A stretch of 64,000 bases of DNA from Ehretia macrophylla (Eukaryota; Streptophyta; Magnoliopsida; Boraginales; Ehretiaceae): contig CM075783.1 of the NCBI GenBank assembly GCA_037974665.1, positions 15,904,762-15,968,761 of the forward strand. The letters are read 5' to 3'. Below are positions 1 to 12,717 of this stretch, piece by piece. The notes under the pieces are model-generated. The model was not told where the DNA came from. It searched no databases and saw only the letters and a list, made by a program, of their open reading frames with translations. Position numbers and translations under genes: made by a program. Every line of letters begins with the position of its first letter. Position 1 is the stretch's first letter.

Positions 1-5
1 TTTAA

Positions 6-67
<62 letters not shown>
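6..67. repeat. (TAA)n microsatellite
   Basis: About 20 uninterrupted TAA units, followed by A/T-rich sequence to about 160. It lies just upstream of the Athila gag, in what should be the leader between the 5' LTR and gag. A simple repeat; no other role is visible. Confidence 0.95.
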
Positions 68-69
<2 letters not shown>

Positions 70-284
70 TAAAAATAAATAAAAAATAAAAAATAAATAA
101 ATGAAAATTATTTTTATTTTTATTTTTTAAAAAATTAAAAAAAAATTGTTTGGGAATTTTGATTGATTGAAAAATTAGTCATTTTAATAATTCATCTGAT
201 CTTTTATTTATTACTTCTTGTAAAGTATATTAGTATTTTTAATCTTGTAATTTTATTTCGTATTTAAAGTTTATAAGTCGTTGT

Positions 285-1438
285 ATGCATGGGCGTCGTT
301 CTTTGGGTCCAAAACTCGCCTCGTTTGATCTTGAGCTCGAGAAAAATTTGCGTAGGAAGTTAAAATTCCTTATGGCGGATCAAGAAGTAAATATCATGCC
401 TCTTCCTATAACTCAACCTGTTAATCAACCTGTGAACCAACCGATGACTTTACGTCAACATTTTTCACCAGGTGATTTTGACCCTGAATTTGCCATAGCC
501 CCACCGGCTCTTGGCAATATACATTTTGAGCTCAAAACAAGGACTATTTCAATGCTTCCTTCCTTCAATAGAAAAAGCAATGAAAATCCTCACGTTCACA
601 TCATGCAATTGATTGAAGCATACACAACGCTTCACATTCCTAATGTGAGGCGTGAAAATATTCACCTGCATCTGTTTCCCTTTTCATTGAAAGATAAAGA
701 CAAACAGTGGCTAAATCATCTAGACGCAGGAGTGATCACTTCTTGGGGATAACTTATTCGGAAATTTTTACATAGGTTCTTGCCAATGGCTAAGACTACT
801 ACTTTGCGAACAGACATCATGACATTTGCACAGTCAGACTTAGAGCCATTTCATGAATCGTGGGAAAAGTTTAACGATCTTAAGAATCAGTGTCCTCATC
901 ATGGGTTTGATCGTCCCGAACTCTTGCATTATTTTTTCAAAGGTCTTACCCCTCATAATAAGATGATAGTTAATGCAATGAGCAATGAAGGTATTTATAA
1001 CTTCACAGCGGACAAAGCTTGGAGAAGAATAGAAAATATTGCTGAAGACTCTCTCCAAAACACTACTGATGACAGAGAGAGTAAGAGCACCCATAATCCC
1101 CAAAAGAGGGCATTGTTTGAAGTTAACTCTAGCTCCAATTCCCAATTGACTGACAAAGTAGATGCCCTAGCTCAGCAATTAGAAAAATTCATCTGTCTAG
1201 GGTCTTCTTCTTATTCAGCTTCTCAGATCACAGAAGTTTTGTACTGTATATTCTGCAGTAGATCACTCTACTCTGGACTGTCCAATAGGTTCACAATTTC
1301 CTGAATTCATGCAAGAACAAGTTTGTGCCACCCAAGGATATACAAGGAATTACAATCCGTATTCTAACACGTATAATTCAGGCTGGCGAGACAATCCCGC
1401 ATTTTCATGGCGACAAGGGAATCAAGAGATTTAGTTTC
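285..1438 (+). pseudogene. gag: Athila-type gag, N-terminal part, broken
   Basis: Gag is the capsid protein that packages retrotransposon RNA in cytoplasmic particles. The frame opens at 285. The region around LFPFSLKDKDKQWLN, followed by IMTFAQSD and CPHHGF, is the conserved retrotransposon gag domain. A TAA at 750-752 interrupts the domain where relatives continue, and the same frame resumes immediately, so this is a single nonsense change. A frameshift near 1235 moves the downstream Gln/Asn/Tyr-rich part to another frame (continuing as SQFPEFMQEQVC). At 1438 the gene is cut by a solo LTR. The start codon is uncertain; Met at 285 is the first in frame, and a second Met at 372 precedes ADQEVN. 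Confidence 0.8.
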
Positions 1439-4400
1439 TGTGAGGCCTGACCCCAAATAACGTATGTTATCGCGATTTGCATGCCTTAGACCTAGAATTA
1501 TATGACTGACCTTGGATTATGTGCCTTGTCTTGGTTTTCGTGCATGCTCGTCATACATACCTTGACTTAGGATTATGTGCCCAGACCTCGATTTGCGTGC
1601 GTCACCTCATTTTGTGTGCGTTAACCTTGAACTGTGTGCCTTAACCTAGATGTAGAGTTATGCCTTGAATTGCGTGCATTGCATTGAATTACGTGCCTTG
1701 TATTGGTTTACGTGCATTCACCTAGGGTTGCGTGCATTTACTTTAGAATATGTGCATTTGTCTTAAAGTTCGTGCCTTACATCATAGTGCGTGCCCTAGA
1801 TAGAAGCTCACTAAACGATAAAGAATCCTATACAAAGCACTAGACTATAAAATAATCCTACAAACACCACTAACTATTATTATAATCCTAAATCAACTCA
1901 CTAAAAGACAGAAGCTCACTAAACACTAAACATTCTTTATTCTCACCTAAAACATATGCACACAAAAACCTATACACACTAATGCTATAATACAACATTA
2001 TACAATTCAAAACAACACAAAAATGCTCCATAATTGCATGCTATGGCCAGCCTTGCCTAGTATTTGGACAAGCTTGCACAATTTATTAAATATCCTAGAC
2101 ATTCTATGACATACACGAAACACAAAGCATAAAAATAATCCTATACACCCTGCCCCAAGCTCTCTTTCTTGGCCTCCTCACCACATGCTCCCTCACAATT
2201 CAAAAAATGCATAATTGACAAAACAATTTCAGCCTTGTATCATACCAAGGCTGACACACACAAGCTATCACATAACAACTCACCAAAAAACTCTCTCAAG
2301 GCATTCAAACTCTCTCATTCTCTCTCTCTCTCGGCTATGGCTGTCCTTTGAGCTTCCAAGACCTCAAGCTCACACTCTAGGACTCTCCAAGCTTCGGCCC
2401 TAGCTAGGAACTCAAGTTAGATAACTCAAAGTTGCACACAAGCTCACACCACCTCATATTTCGGCTATAGGTAAGTTTTGATAGTTTTCTTCCTTGTCTT
2501 TTGGATTCACACACATGTACACTTCCTACACAAGCTAACTAAGCTAGGATTTAAGGAAAAACCAGATACCATTCGACCAAGCTAAGGATATGAAGGATTT
2601 GGCACCATCCAAGCTAAAAAATAAGGGTTTTATGCACATTTGTTAAGTCTTCAAAGAGGTGAGGGTTAAATCTTTTTGAATGCTTTCAAAACTCACATGC
2701 ATGCTCTCATATGGCTGTATTTACCTTTGAAGTTCATGTATATGTGTTTATATGAGCCTATCTACTCATGCATGGCTTGAGAACAGCTAGAATCTTTGAG
2801 ATATGCAAATACGTTTTCTGGCATATTTTTGACCTTTTAGACCAAAATAGTTTTTGCCTAGTAAAAATGTATGAAAATTTTTAGGTCACTAGATTTTTCA
2901 GTTCTGAACATATTTTTTCAGAAATAGGCTAAGGCTAAATGTGACTTTAAGACCCTTAGAAATGGAAAATATTGTAATATGTCTAAAACTGGACAGTTTT
3001 GCGTAGTCTCACGGTTGTGGCCATAACTATTAAGTCTGAACTCCAAATGCTGCGAGGTTTGTTCCTAGTTTTAAAGCACTATTTAAGCTTAAATTTGACA
3101 TTTGGTTTATAGAATTTGGAGGTTATTTACTTAGTTAAATGAATAAGGGAAAACAGCCTAATGCAATGGGGTTTTTGCTTGATAATATGCTTTGAATCAT
3201 GTGGTAACTTTACTTGTGGTATTGAATGCTTGGAATTGTGGAAATTAGAAGTTGTGTGGGCTATTTTGGTTGGTTGAGGTTGCTTAATTTGGTTGGTGCA
3301 TGGCTTAGATTCATTATTTGATGAATTGTTGCTTAATCGCATGTGTAAGCACGTAGTTGAGGCCTTATTGCTTATGAATACTTGCTAAGTGATGATCCTA
3401 TGGTTAAATGTGTTCAATTGAGTGATTAGTAGGCTGTCCAATAATCCCTAAGCATGTATAAAATGACTTAAGTACCTCTTTTGGTTCTTAGTGAACAAAA
3501 TCAACACCCGAGCACGGCCTTTGCAAACCCTAATGGCTTCGTAGACTCCCAAGTCATAAACCACTCTTGTGTGATTCATAATTGATGTTGAGGAAGGTTA
3601 ATAGGCTGCCCGAAATTGTCTTTATAGCCCTAAGCATGGTTCTCGATAATTGCATGTTGATAAGTGAACTAATCTTGCACCCGGTCTTGTATACGTGTCG
3701 TTGCATGCTTGTATGATCTCAACACTTGATATGTGAACCCAAAATGAGTTATATGACTTGATTTATATGTGTTACTTGGCTGCCCGTTTAATGTTCATAT
3801 ACCTCTAAGTGAATCTACATGACAAAGAATGCCTCGTATGTTTAATTGTCAATATGTGATCTTCTATTTGCTCGGAGGCAACCTACCTTGTTGACCTCCT
3901 AATGTGAATTGTTAAAATACATTCTATGGCTTATTTTGAACATGATTACTTGGCTTCCCGTGAAAGTTTAATTGCTTTCAAATTGATATATGAAATGATT
4001 ATATATTCTTACAATGCCTTACGTGCCAATATGTCGAAATGTGATCATATATTTGCTCAGAGGCAACCTACTTTGTTGATCTTCTAATGTGAAATGTTAA
4101 ATGCCATAAATGTGCATTGCATACAAGGTTGTAACCTTTCATTCTGTCATGGTAGCGTTCGCGTCACTCCGGGCGGCATCGGGCTTGCCGGTGTATTGGC
4201 GTGACTACCATGGTCCAATTCCCTTTATCGCTTAGGGGCTAGACTTCCTCAGAGAGTTGGGTCATAGGATTTGGTGTACATCTATAGTACACCTATTGGG
4301 AGTGATAAGTGGATGATTGATGCCAGCTATAACAAAGGTTATTGGAAATGAACTTGAAGGCAAGAACTAAGTGCTATGCGGGGCAAAATGCTACACCTAA

Positions 4401-5087
4401 AAGTGGTGGGAGCTACCTCTTGAGCCCGTAGAGCCACCTCTAGAGTCCTATACATATCAAACCGTATCTTTTTTACTATGTGTTTTAAGTACTCTCGCTT
4501 GGTTCCTAGAGGACCTTTGCGCACTCGTTATTTCTTTGATGTAAATGACCCCGTTGTAATTTGGGTCTAATTTTGGATTGTACTATCTATAACCGGACGA
4601 ACTCTTTATTTGGTTATTTGCTTTCATTATCTTGAATAGTAGTTATCATAGGCGTTTAAACCACTAGGTGATTAATCCACTAAGTTAACCCTATCTAATT
4701 TCACTTAGGTGCTCACTCATAAGCTAAATGATAATAGGTACTTGCATAATATGAAATTGATAAATAAATAGAACATAGTTATCATGCTAGGCTTGTTAAT
4801 CAAACGAGACTTACGAGATTGACTAGTAGGCATATTGGTTGATGACAAAATAGGAATCTTCATTAGAATCGAATTAATGATTGGAATAATTGAGGCATTT
4901 AGAAATTAGGTCAAACTAAAGAGCCTAATTACAGCCATTATACTGCCGATTTTCCGAAAAATCTTTTGGAGTTCTAAATCAACGTTAGGCATTAATCGTA
5001 AAAAAAAACCACTAAGCCGTACAAATAGTATAAAGGAATTAGGTCATACTCTAGTCTAGCCTCTATAGGTCGGGTTGGGGCGTCACA
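1439..5087 (+). mobile_element. Solo LTR (family A), 3.65 kb
   Basis: It begins TGTGAGGCCTGACCCC and ends GGTTGGGGCGTCACA, so it has TG...CA ends with imperfect terminal inverted similarity. It is flanked by a perfect 5-bp duplication GTTTC (1434-1438 and 5088-5092) inside the Athila gag. It has no primer-binding site, no polypurine tract and no coding domain, so I read it as one LTR left by LTR-LTR recombination. The + orientation is inferred from the similarity of its end to the sense end of LTR H. A CT-rich leader at about 2318-2460 is followed by an exact 5' splice-site match, CTATAG|GTAAGT, at 2465-2476. A short GC-rich inverted repeat, CGGCA...TGCCG, lies in 4150-4200. Confidence 0.85.
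1455..1800 (+). repeat. Degenerate GCGTGCCTT tandem array
   Basis: Units of about 22-28 bp contain a core (T/G)CGTGC(C/A)TT followed by A/T-rich sequence such as ACCTAGAATTG, repeated about fourteen times with drift. The array sits at the start of solo LTR A, where U3 regulatory sequence is expected. Spacing is loose, so it is an old array rather than a satellite. Confidence 0.6.
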
Positions 5088-5092
5088 GTTTC

Positions 5093-5642
5093 CTCAACAT
5101 CAATATCAGAAAAGACAAGGAAACTATGAGCCTCATCAACAAAGTCAGTAGGGAAATGTTGACAATCAATTCCCTCAACAGCAATATAAAGGCCACAAAA
5201 TAATGACCTTCTTGGTTACCACCCAGTCCAACAGGACAATCCGTTCGGAACACAACGGAACACTGTCCCAACTTTTCCTCCTGCACAGTTATCATCTGAT
5301 GACAAATTTGACAAACTTATGCAAATGTTCCAAGTTCAACAATAGTCTATTATAAAACTTGAAGGACAAATTGGGCAGATGGCCCAAACTTTAAGTAAGA
5401 GAGACGAGGGTAAGCTTCCATCTCAGACTGTGATAAATCCACGAGAACAGTGTAGTATTGTCCAAACTGAGACAGTACAAGAATAGGCAAAGGCTATAGT
5501 TACCCTTAGGAGTGGGAAAACCATTGATAACCAGGTTAGAGTAAATGTTAGGGATGTTCTAGACGAAATTGAGGAATTAGATGAATTTGAGATTGAGGTT
5601 TTAAGAAATGATGTTCAAGACTGCCGTAAGAATAAAAACTTA
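5093..5642 (+). pseudogene. gag: Athila-type gag C-terminal part and linker, frameshifted
   Basis: This continues the gag interrupted at 1438. It encodes Gln-rich sequence (PQHQYQKRQGNYEP), then PTFPPAQLSSDDKFD, then IIKLEGQIGQMAQTLSKR, which is the coiled-coil-like region that precedes the protease in Athila-type elements, and then TLRSGK. At least one frameshift (near 5190-5260) and stops at 5344-5346 and near 5485 break it. The last part is in frame with the 721-codon ORF starting at 5643, so the polyprotein was originally continuous. Confidence 0.7.
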
Positions 5643-8272
5643 GTGCTAGAGCCTATAGTTGAACCATCCTCACGAGCACCTTTCCCCACATCTCTGTCCC
5701 GTCCAAAGTCGACTGATGATCCTAAACAACTCAAGGTCTTAGAGCATCTGAAAGATATTAAGATCAATTTGCCATTAGTTGAGGTAATACAACAGATTCT
5801 ACCCTATGCCAAATTTTTGAAGGATTTGTGTGTGAAAAAGAGACGGATCAACTCCATTCCTAAGAAGGTTCGTCTTACTAAAAAGGTTAGCAATATCTGC
5901 ACTAAAGGACTACCTCAGAAGTGCAGTGACCCAGGAGCTTTCACCATTTCATGCTTAATTAATGACCAACGCATAGAAAGCGCCTTGCTAGACTTAAGAT
6001 CTAATGTTAACCTCATCTTTCACACAGTCTACCAAAGGTTAGCTCTTGGAGTGTTAACACTGACTAATGTGACCCTCCAATTGGCTGATAGATCTGAGCG
6101 AAGACCTCGAGGTATTGTAGAGGATGTGATCGTTAGAGTAGGAGAATTCTTGTTCCCAGTGGACTTCATTGTGTTAGATATGGACTTAGGCCCTGATAAC
6201 AAAAATACTACTCCTGTTTTACGAGGCAGACCATTCCTAGCAATAGTTGATGATGTTATTTATTGTAGGACAGGTATGATAGAACTAAAATTTGGGAACA
6301 TAAGAACTAAGCTAAGGGTTGCTGATGCAGCAAACAAATTGAATCAAGATGAAGAAGAAGAATGCTTCCATGTTGATACCATTGACTTATGTATAGATGA
6401 GTTTGTCCAATTGATTCTAACTCCTAATCAAGAAATAGTTGAGTTAGAACGACTTTTGTATGAATGCTACATTTCTCCTGAAATGGTCGCCTCTACTTCC
6501 ATTGTTGCTGATCCAAATAAGGACGATCAAGTAACAACTCATTTCCCTGAAGTTTCAGAGTGTCCCACAATTGAGTCTCTACCAGTTTTGGAACTCAAAA
6601 CCTTGTCCCAACATCTTAAGTATGCCTACTTAGGACCTGATGAGACTCTTCCAATCATCATTGCCTCGGATTTGACTCCCGAGCATGAAGACAGACTGTT
6701 AAAAGTCCTAAGTACCCATAAACAGGCAATAGGTTGGACGATTTTTGACTTGAAAGACATGGATCCCTCTGTGTGTATGAACAAAATTCATCTCGAGGAA
6801 GAAGCTACTCCTTCTCGAGAATTTCAGAGAGGACTAAACCCAAAGATAGGTGATGTCGTCTACAAGAAGATCATTAAGTTGCTTGATGCGGGTATTATAT
6901 ACCCAATTTCTGATAGTCCATGGGTAAGTCCAGTACAAGCGGTACTGAAGAAATCTGGGATTACTGTGGTTCTGAATGATAAAGGTGAGCTAATTTCTAC
7001 ATGCACCACAACAGGGTTGCGTGTATGCATTGACTATAGAAAGCTCAATTCCAAAACAAGGAAATACCACTTCCCTTTACCCTTCCTTGACCAAGTCCTA
7101 GATAGAATAGCTAGACAAAGCTACTACTGCTTTCTAGATGGGTATTCTGGATATAACCAAATCCCAATCTTTCCTGAAGATCAGGAAAAGACTACCTTTA
7201 CATGCCTTTATGAGACCTTTGCGTTCAGATGCATGCCTTTCGGTCTTTGCAATGTTCCTGCAACGTTTCAAATATGTGTGATGGCTCTCTTCTCAGACAT
7301 GATTGAAAAGTTCCTGGAAGTCTTCATGGATGACTTCTTAGTATTTGGAACTATCTTTGATGAGCGTCTCACACACCTTTCTCTAGTACTAGACCGATGC
7401 GTTGAAACAAATTTGGTTCTAAGTTGGGAAAAGAACCACTTCATGGTTAGGCAAGGTATATTTATGGGTCATGTTGTTACACGAGATGGAATCCATGTGG
7501 ACCCAGCCAAAATCGAGCTAATAGAAAAGCTACCCGCACCTAAGACGGTGCATGATATCCGATCATTCCTTGCTCATGCCAATTTTTATCGACGTTTCAT
7601 CAAGGATTTAAGCCATATAGCCCGACCACTCTCTAGTCTTCTAGCAAATGCTACTGAGTTCAAATTTGATGACAAGTGCTCAGAAGCTTTTGAGAAACTT
7701 AAATCCTTACTATCCTATGCTCTTATCATCCAACCTCCTGACTACAGTATCCCCTTTGAGATAATATGCGATGCATCAAACTATGCAGTGGGAGCTGTAT
7801 TAGGATAGCGTAGGGATAAACTGCCTACCGTGATATACTATGCCAGCAAAACCTTGGACGATGCACAAAAGAACTATACAACCACTAAAAAGGAATTGCT
7901 GGTTGTAGTCTTCTCATTGGACAAATTCAGATCTTACATCCTAGGATCCAAAGTAATAGTATACACGAACCATGCGGATTTGTTGTATTTACTGAGAAAA
8001 AAGGATACAAAGCCCTGTCTAATCCGTTCGCTATTACTCCTTCAAGAGTTCGACCTTGAGATTAAGGACAAGAAAGGAAGCGAGAATTCTGTCACCGATT
8101 ATCTATCACGTCTTATACGTGATTCTCCTATTGACTCTTTGCCTTTCAAAGACACGTTCCCCGATGAACAACTTTTTGCCATCTCACATAAGACCCCGTG
8201 GTATGCCCACTTTGTCAATTATTTGGCTGCCCAAGAGTTTCCAACTCACTGGGGTAAAAGAGAAAGGGAACG
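5643..8272 (+). pseudogene. pol: Athila-type pol: protease, reverse transcriptase, RNase H
   Basis: The reading frame is open for 721 codons, then has one TAG (7806-7808) and continues in the same frame to 8272. The aspartic protease lies at residues about 95-215, but the catalytic loop reads ALLDLRSNV where DLGA/DSGA is expected (Asp117 kept, Gly-Ala changed). The CRTGMIELKFG block follows. Reverse transcriptase covers about 390-640, with LRVCIDYRKLN, FLDGYSGYNQI and the catalytic box VFMDDF at 560-565. RNase H begins IICDASNYAVGAVLG, is split by the TAG, and continues [20 protein letters not shown] (usual YTDHxA) and DYLSR. Element NB cuts it at 8272; integrase resumes at 17497 in frame. 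Apart from these defects it is well preserved. Confidence 0.88.
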
Positions 8273-9041
8273 TGTGATAACCCGAACCCGACATGCATTT
8301 AATGGCATTTAATTAAGTGTCATCTTAAATGTTAGCATTCAATTTCGTGGTTATTTTTAGTTAAACATTCATTTCTAGCATTAACTTCATAATTCTTTAA
8401 AATATTCTAGAAATAGTTAAATTAATTATTTTTAAATGAATATTGATTATTTTGATTGTTTTGATTATTTTAATAATCGGTTTTAATTGTCTTGCATTAA
8501 AATCACTCGGTTTTCAAATAAATGAGAAAAGTAACTCTGAGCCGGAGTGAATTTTAATCTATTCTACTATTCTACTTTTCAAAAATTATAGTTTTCTATT
8601 ATTGCTCATCACTTTATTAGTGATCATTTATTGACCGTTCGATCATAGTATTTCAAAAATGAGAGTTAGGGAAATATTCCTTGGACTTAGTGAAAAATGT
8701 TTTTAGCTTAATTTAGCTAGTTTTAATTGGTTTTCATTAAAATTGCATTGTTTTAACTTGAATTAGATTAAATGCATCAAAATAAGCTTATTTGATCAAT
8801 TTTAACTTAAGCTTGATTTTGCAAATGACCAAAATGCTCTTTGTCACCTTTTAAATAATAAAACAAGGCAAAAATCAAGAAAAACAAATTTCAAAATGAC
8901 CATTTTGTCCTTGCCATGGCCGAAACACTCCAAGAGGAAAAAAAGATTTTGCTTTCAATTTTCTTATACAATCATGCGTGGAATTGCTCGAGAGTCGTGG
9001 CTCGGGTCCTTGCGGGTCTTGGTTTTCAATCTCTGTGAGGG

Positions 9042-11429
9042 TGTCAAGCCCCAACTCGACCCCACCTATAATCAGTCAGGACGCAACGAGATTTCGGCAG
9101 TATAACGACAGTAAATAAAATACCGAGGTTCTAAACCAACCTCATTAATAACATTAAACATCCAATTCCATAACCATACAAACAACAACTCCTCAACAGC
9201 ATAACAACACACAACATAACCGTAATATACAATAATCAATCCTCGTTATCTGCCTCCGTTCCAACATAACATACAATACCTCAACCTTATCATACATTTC
9301 AAAAATAAGTTGAGACCCATCTAACAACTTAACCATAGACAAAAGAAGCTGCTAGAATAGTAACAACTAATTTATATTCTTTTCAGCATCCTATACAACA
9401 AAAACTATAAAGCATAGAAAAGGCTACTAAGCTAATATATATGATAAATAACAGCACATAATCACGGATAAGACTCTAGGACATATGACTCGTCCACGTA
9501 AGGCACATTTTCCTCCTCAGGAGGCACGTACCCGTAATCCGGCTCTGCAACACCTGTAAGCATGCAATAATAGAGAGTGAGCTTATATAAATAAACCCAG
9601 TGAGGATCCGATAGATCTCGAGCAAGGTCTACTAAACTCCTTGGAATAATCCTTTGAGTCAGTAAACACACAATAACATAAATAATACTATAATCACATA
9701 ACTATATAACCATTCAATAAAGGATACTATATTTGGTGTAGCTCCAAACGCCATCACGATCTCAACCGTTCTTCTTCTAACTCCCCATTACTCACACACC
9801 CGAGGTACCTCACTAGCCCCTCCCTCCATGACACCTCCATCATGCGAGCTGGGAGTAGCCTCTGGCAGTCATGCCGTTATCAACCCGACAGCCCAACGCT
9901 GCCCGAGAGGTGGCACACACATACCAAGACTCCATAATCATCATCAATCATCAATCAATCATCAATCAATCATCATTTATTCATCATTGATAGCATCAAT
10001 TATCATTTAAACAACAATAACTTAGTTAGATGACAAAGTAGGCCATCTAACTGGACATGCATTATATACACAATTAAACCCTAAATTACTCATCAACAAC
10101 TCACCATTCAACACTAAAACACCACCCAATCATCTAAAGGCATCGTTCAAGAAATTAAAGAATGACAACCTAAACTTCAAAAATTCATAACTTACATTCT
10201 ACTAACCCAAACATTGCCAAATCAGTTTCTATCACTCACCTATTCAACCTACTACATTAGCCCTCTTGGAAATCCACCATAACAGCTCCAAATCATGCCC
10301 GATAACCCTAAAACACTAGGATGTCTTGGCTGAATTTTTCAGACTTTTCCACGAGCAATGTAATCGAAAATTCGGCATTACAACAGCGCTAACACGTAAT
10401 TATCATGTATTTAGAAATCGACGACAATCGATTTCGATCATCACAACTCAATTAATTCAACATTAAACAATTTAATCAAAATTTAATACCCGAAAAATAA
10501 AAATTATGCTACATCCGACAGAAATTCGTAATATTACCACTAAACGATCCCTAGCATGCAAGGAGCAATAATCAAACATCAGATTACAATTCTAACGGTT
10601 CAATCTTCATTTATACGCAAAAATGCAAAAGACAAGTTTTGAGATCTAGAATTTTTCTCTCACCTTTGATGCGATAAAAGCCTAGGGATGTATGAAGTGC
10701 GTGCCCAACAAGCAGAATCCAAATCGGTGCGAAGTTTTACGGACAAAAACCAAGCTTTTCTTTGAATTTTTGCTTTGAAAACCTTGAAAACTCTTTCTCT
10801 TTTTCTCTCTTCTCCCTCTCGGCAATGTGTGTGTAATTGTGGGTGTTTTTGTGCTTTGTGAGTGTGTGTTGGTGATATAAGCTTATTTGGTCAACAATTA
10901 AATAAAGTCAATGTTAGTTTAAATTAGTATTTTTGTGTTTTCTTGACTTTAAATGCATTTTCTTGATCACCAAAGTTCAAAACATTTATTCAACACCCAA
11001 AATAGCTCAAGTAGATTATTTTTAGGTGACAAGAAGTTTTACAATCAAACAATTTCACCCGAGTCGGCTTAAAACTCGATTTTTACAAAAGTCGGTGTAA
11101 AAATCCTAATAAATTCTTAAGCCAATTTTAAAACCGTTTTCATCAAACACAGGTCTATAAAAGTCCATGGACTAGGTCTAGAAAGGTTAAAAAGACCAGT
11201 TTCAAAATTTTAGCGGACGTGTTTTGAAAATACTATTCACTGAAAATCGACGATAAAATTTATGATCCCGTTTTTGATGAAAATTTCATGAATGCACATT
11301 TAGCACGTATTAGGAGTATTGACATCAAAATTATAACTTTCTAGGTCCTATAGCACATAAACAGGTCATATGCACGCAAAATGAGGTATAGCATGTAAAA
11401 CGAGATAAGCAAAAAAGTGGGGTTTCACA
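9042..11429 (-). mobile_element. Solo LTR L1 (family L)
   Basis: In + orientation it reads TGTCAAGCCCCAACTCGACC at its start and TGGGGTTTCACA at its end. A perfect GAGGG duplication flanks it (9037-9041, 11430-11434), inside the NB 5' LTR. There is no internal region, so this is a solo LTR. Family L sense orientation here is minus: TATA-like GCTTATATC near 10873-10882, leader, splice-donor match at 10664/10663, acceptor at 9554, and a short conserved reading frame at 9462-9553. Confidence 0.9.
9462..9553 (-). CDS. Candidate last exon in LTR L1, conserved acidic peptide
   Basis: On the minus strand, after TGCTTACAG (a good 3' splice-site match), the frame reads VAEPDYGYVPP, EEENVPYVDES, YVLESYP and stops at TGA (9464-9462). 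The same frame and stop occur at the matching place in the other L LTRs. Without splicing the frame is also open upstream (to 9671). The candidate intron runs 10663 to 9554 (about 1.1 kb, GT...AG). There is no in-frame ATG in the leader of this copy, so translation of this copy is doubtful. Function unknown; no family recognised. Confidence 0.4.
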
Positions 11430-12665
11430 GAGGGTTTTTACCCTTTTGTGCATTTATATTAGAATTTGAATTTTATTTTAAATTTTTAGATTTGATATAT
11501 AATGTGTTATAATGCCTGTAATTGCTTGATATAGCTTCCTTTGAGTTCGTAGAGCATTGTTTGATAGTTATTTAACAATTTTTACGGTTGAAATTGCGTA
11601 TTTAAAATTGGAGAAGAATAATGAATAGTGATTTTGAATAGTAAAACCCTAGAATTTTGGATTTTGATCCGAATTGCGATTGCTTAATTTGGATAGGTGT
11701 CATTAGTGATAGAAAGATAAAATGTGCAATAAAAACGGACCGGCCTTTGATAAAATTTAAAATTAAACAATGAAACGAAAAGGGGCCGTTTGACCAAAAG
11801 TTGACCGTGCTCGAATTGAGTTGGGGGTTTTGCTATTGAGGGCATAGAAGCACTTTTGGCGCTGTCGTGGCGTTGATTGAGTGACCGGTTAGCATAGCTG
11901 TAGTTCAAAGTAGTAGGTGAACTTTCGGGCTTCGGTTGAGAAAGTGAGGTTTAGTGACATAGAAACGTGCCTTGTAGTGCCTAAGTGAATGTAGTGAAAT
12001 CGGTTTCCTAATCCCGTAGCCCGTTTGATCGTAATTGCCTTTGGGAGTTAGAGATTGAATAGTGATATTGGTCGTTTTCGTGTTTGAACTGCTGTTACTT
12101 GTTTAATTGGTGTTATTGTTGCTATTAATGATAGTTATGCTTGAAAAGTTAATTGAATGCTAGTATTGATTGTAAATGCTTGATATCTCGTTTATCACCT
12201 CTAATTTGTATTGTTGTGCTATTGCTCGTTTATCGCCTTGTATCGTGTCTTGGGCCTCTCTGGGTAGTCTCGGGCTACCAGTGTTGGTTGCTCTAGCTCC
12301 GTGTCCTATTCCCATTCTCGCTTGGGTTGCCTCCCAGGGAGATTTGGATCGTAGAATTGATTGAATACTTCCGGGGTATTCCAAACTGAAGTTATAAGGT
12401 GGTTGCGCGCTTATTGTCATCGTTGTCAACATCAAGCTCGAGATTGATGTAATGCTCGTGGAATCAAATCGAATGGTACATTGCTCATATGAGTGAACCA
12501 TAGCCTTTAGAGTGTGGTATAGCTTTGAATGGTTGTGTTAATGCTTTTATTAATTGCTTATTGTATTGATTGTTTATATTGAATGCTTACTTGTCAGATA
12601 TATTGCTTAACTGCCTTATTTGCATTACACAACTTTCTTTCTCTCCACCTCGATATCTGTCTCGC

Positions 12666-12717
12666 CCTCACTGAGTATACGTGTTGTGTATACTCACTCC
12701 TCACCACCACATTTCAG
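12666..12717 (+). other. CCTCACTG box, hairpin and AG site in NB 5' LTR
   Basis: CCTCACTG (12666-12673) runs into the stem GAGTATAC (12673-12680) with its perfect partner GTATACTC (12688-12695) across a 7-nt loop. A pyrimidine-rich stretch and ATTTCAG (12711-12717) follow. The same layout occurs in LTR families F, H, ND and L with different stem sequences. Confidence 0.6.

Noticed and set aside
840-1145. 101-codon minus-strand ORF
   Set aside because: Antisense shadow of the Athila gag frame.
2465-4560. Two-exon gene in solo LTR A
   Set aside because: The donor CTATAG|GTAAGT is perfect, but I could not find a convincing acceptor with a conserved short frame downstream.
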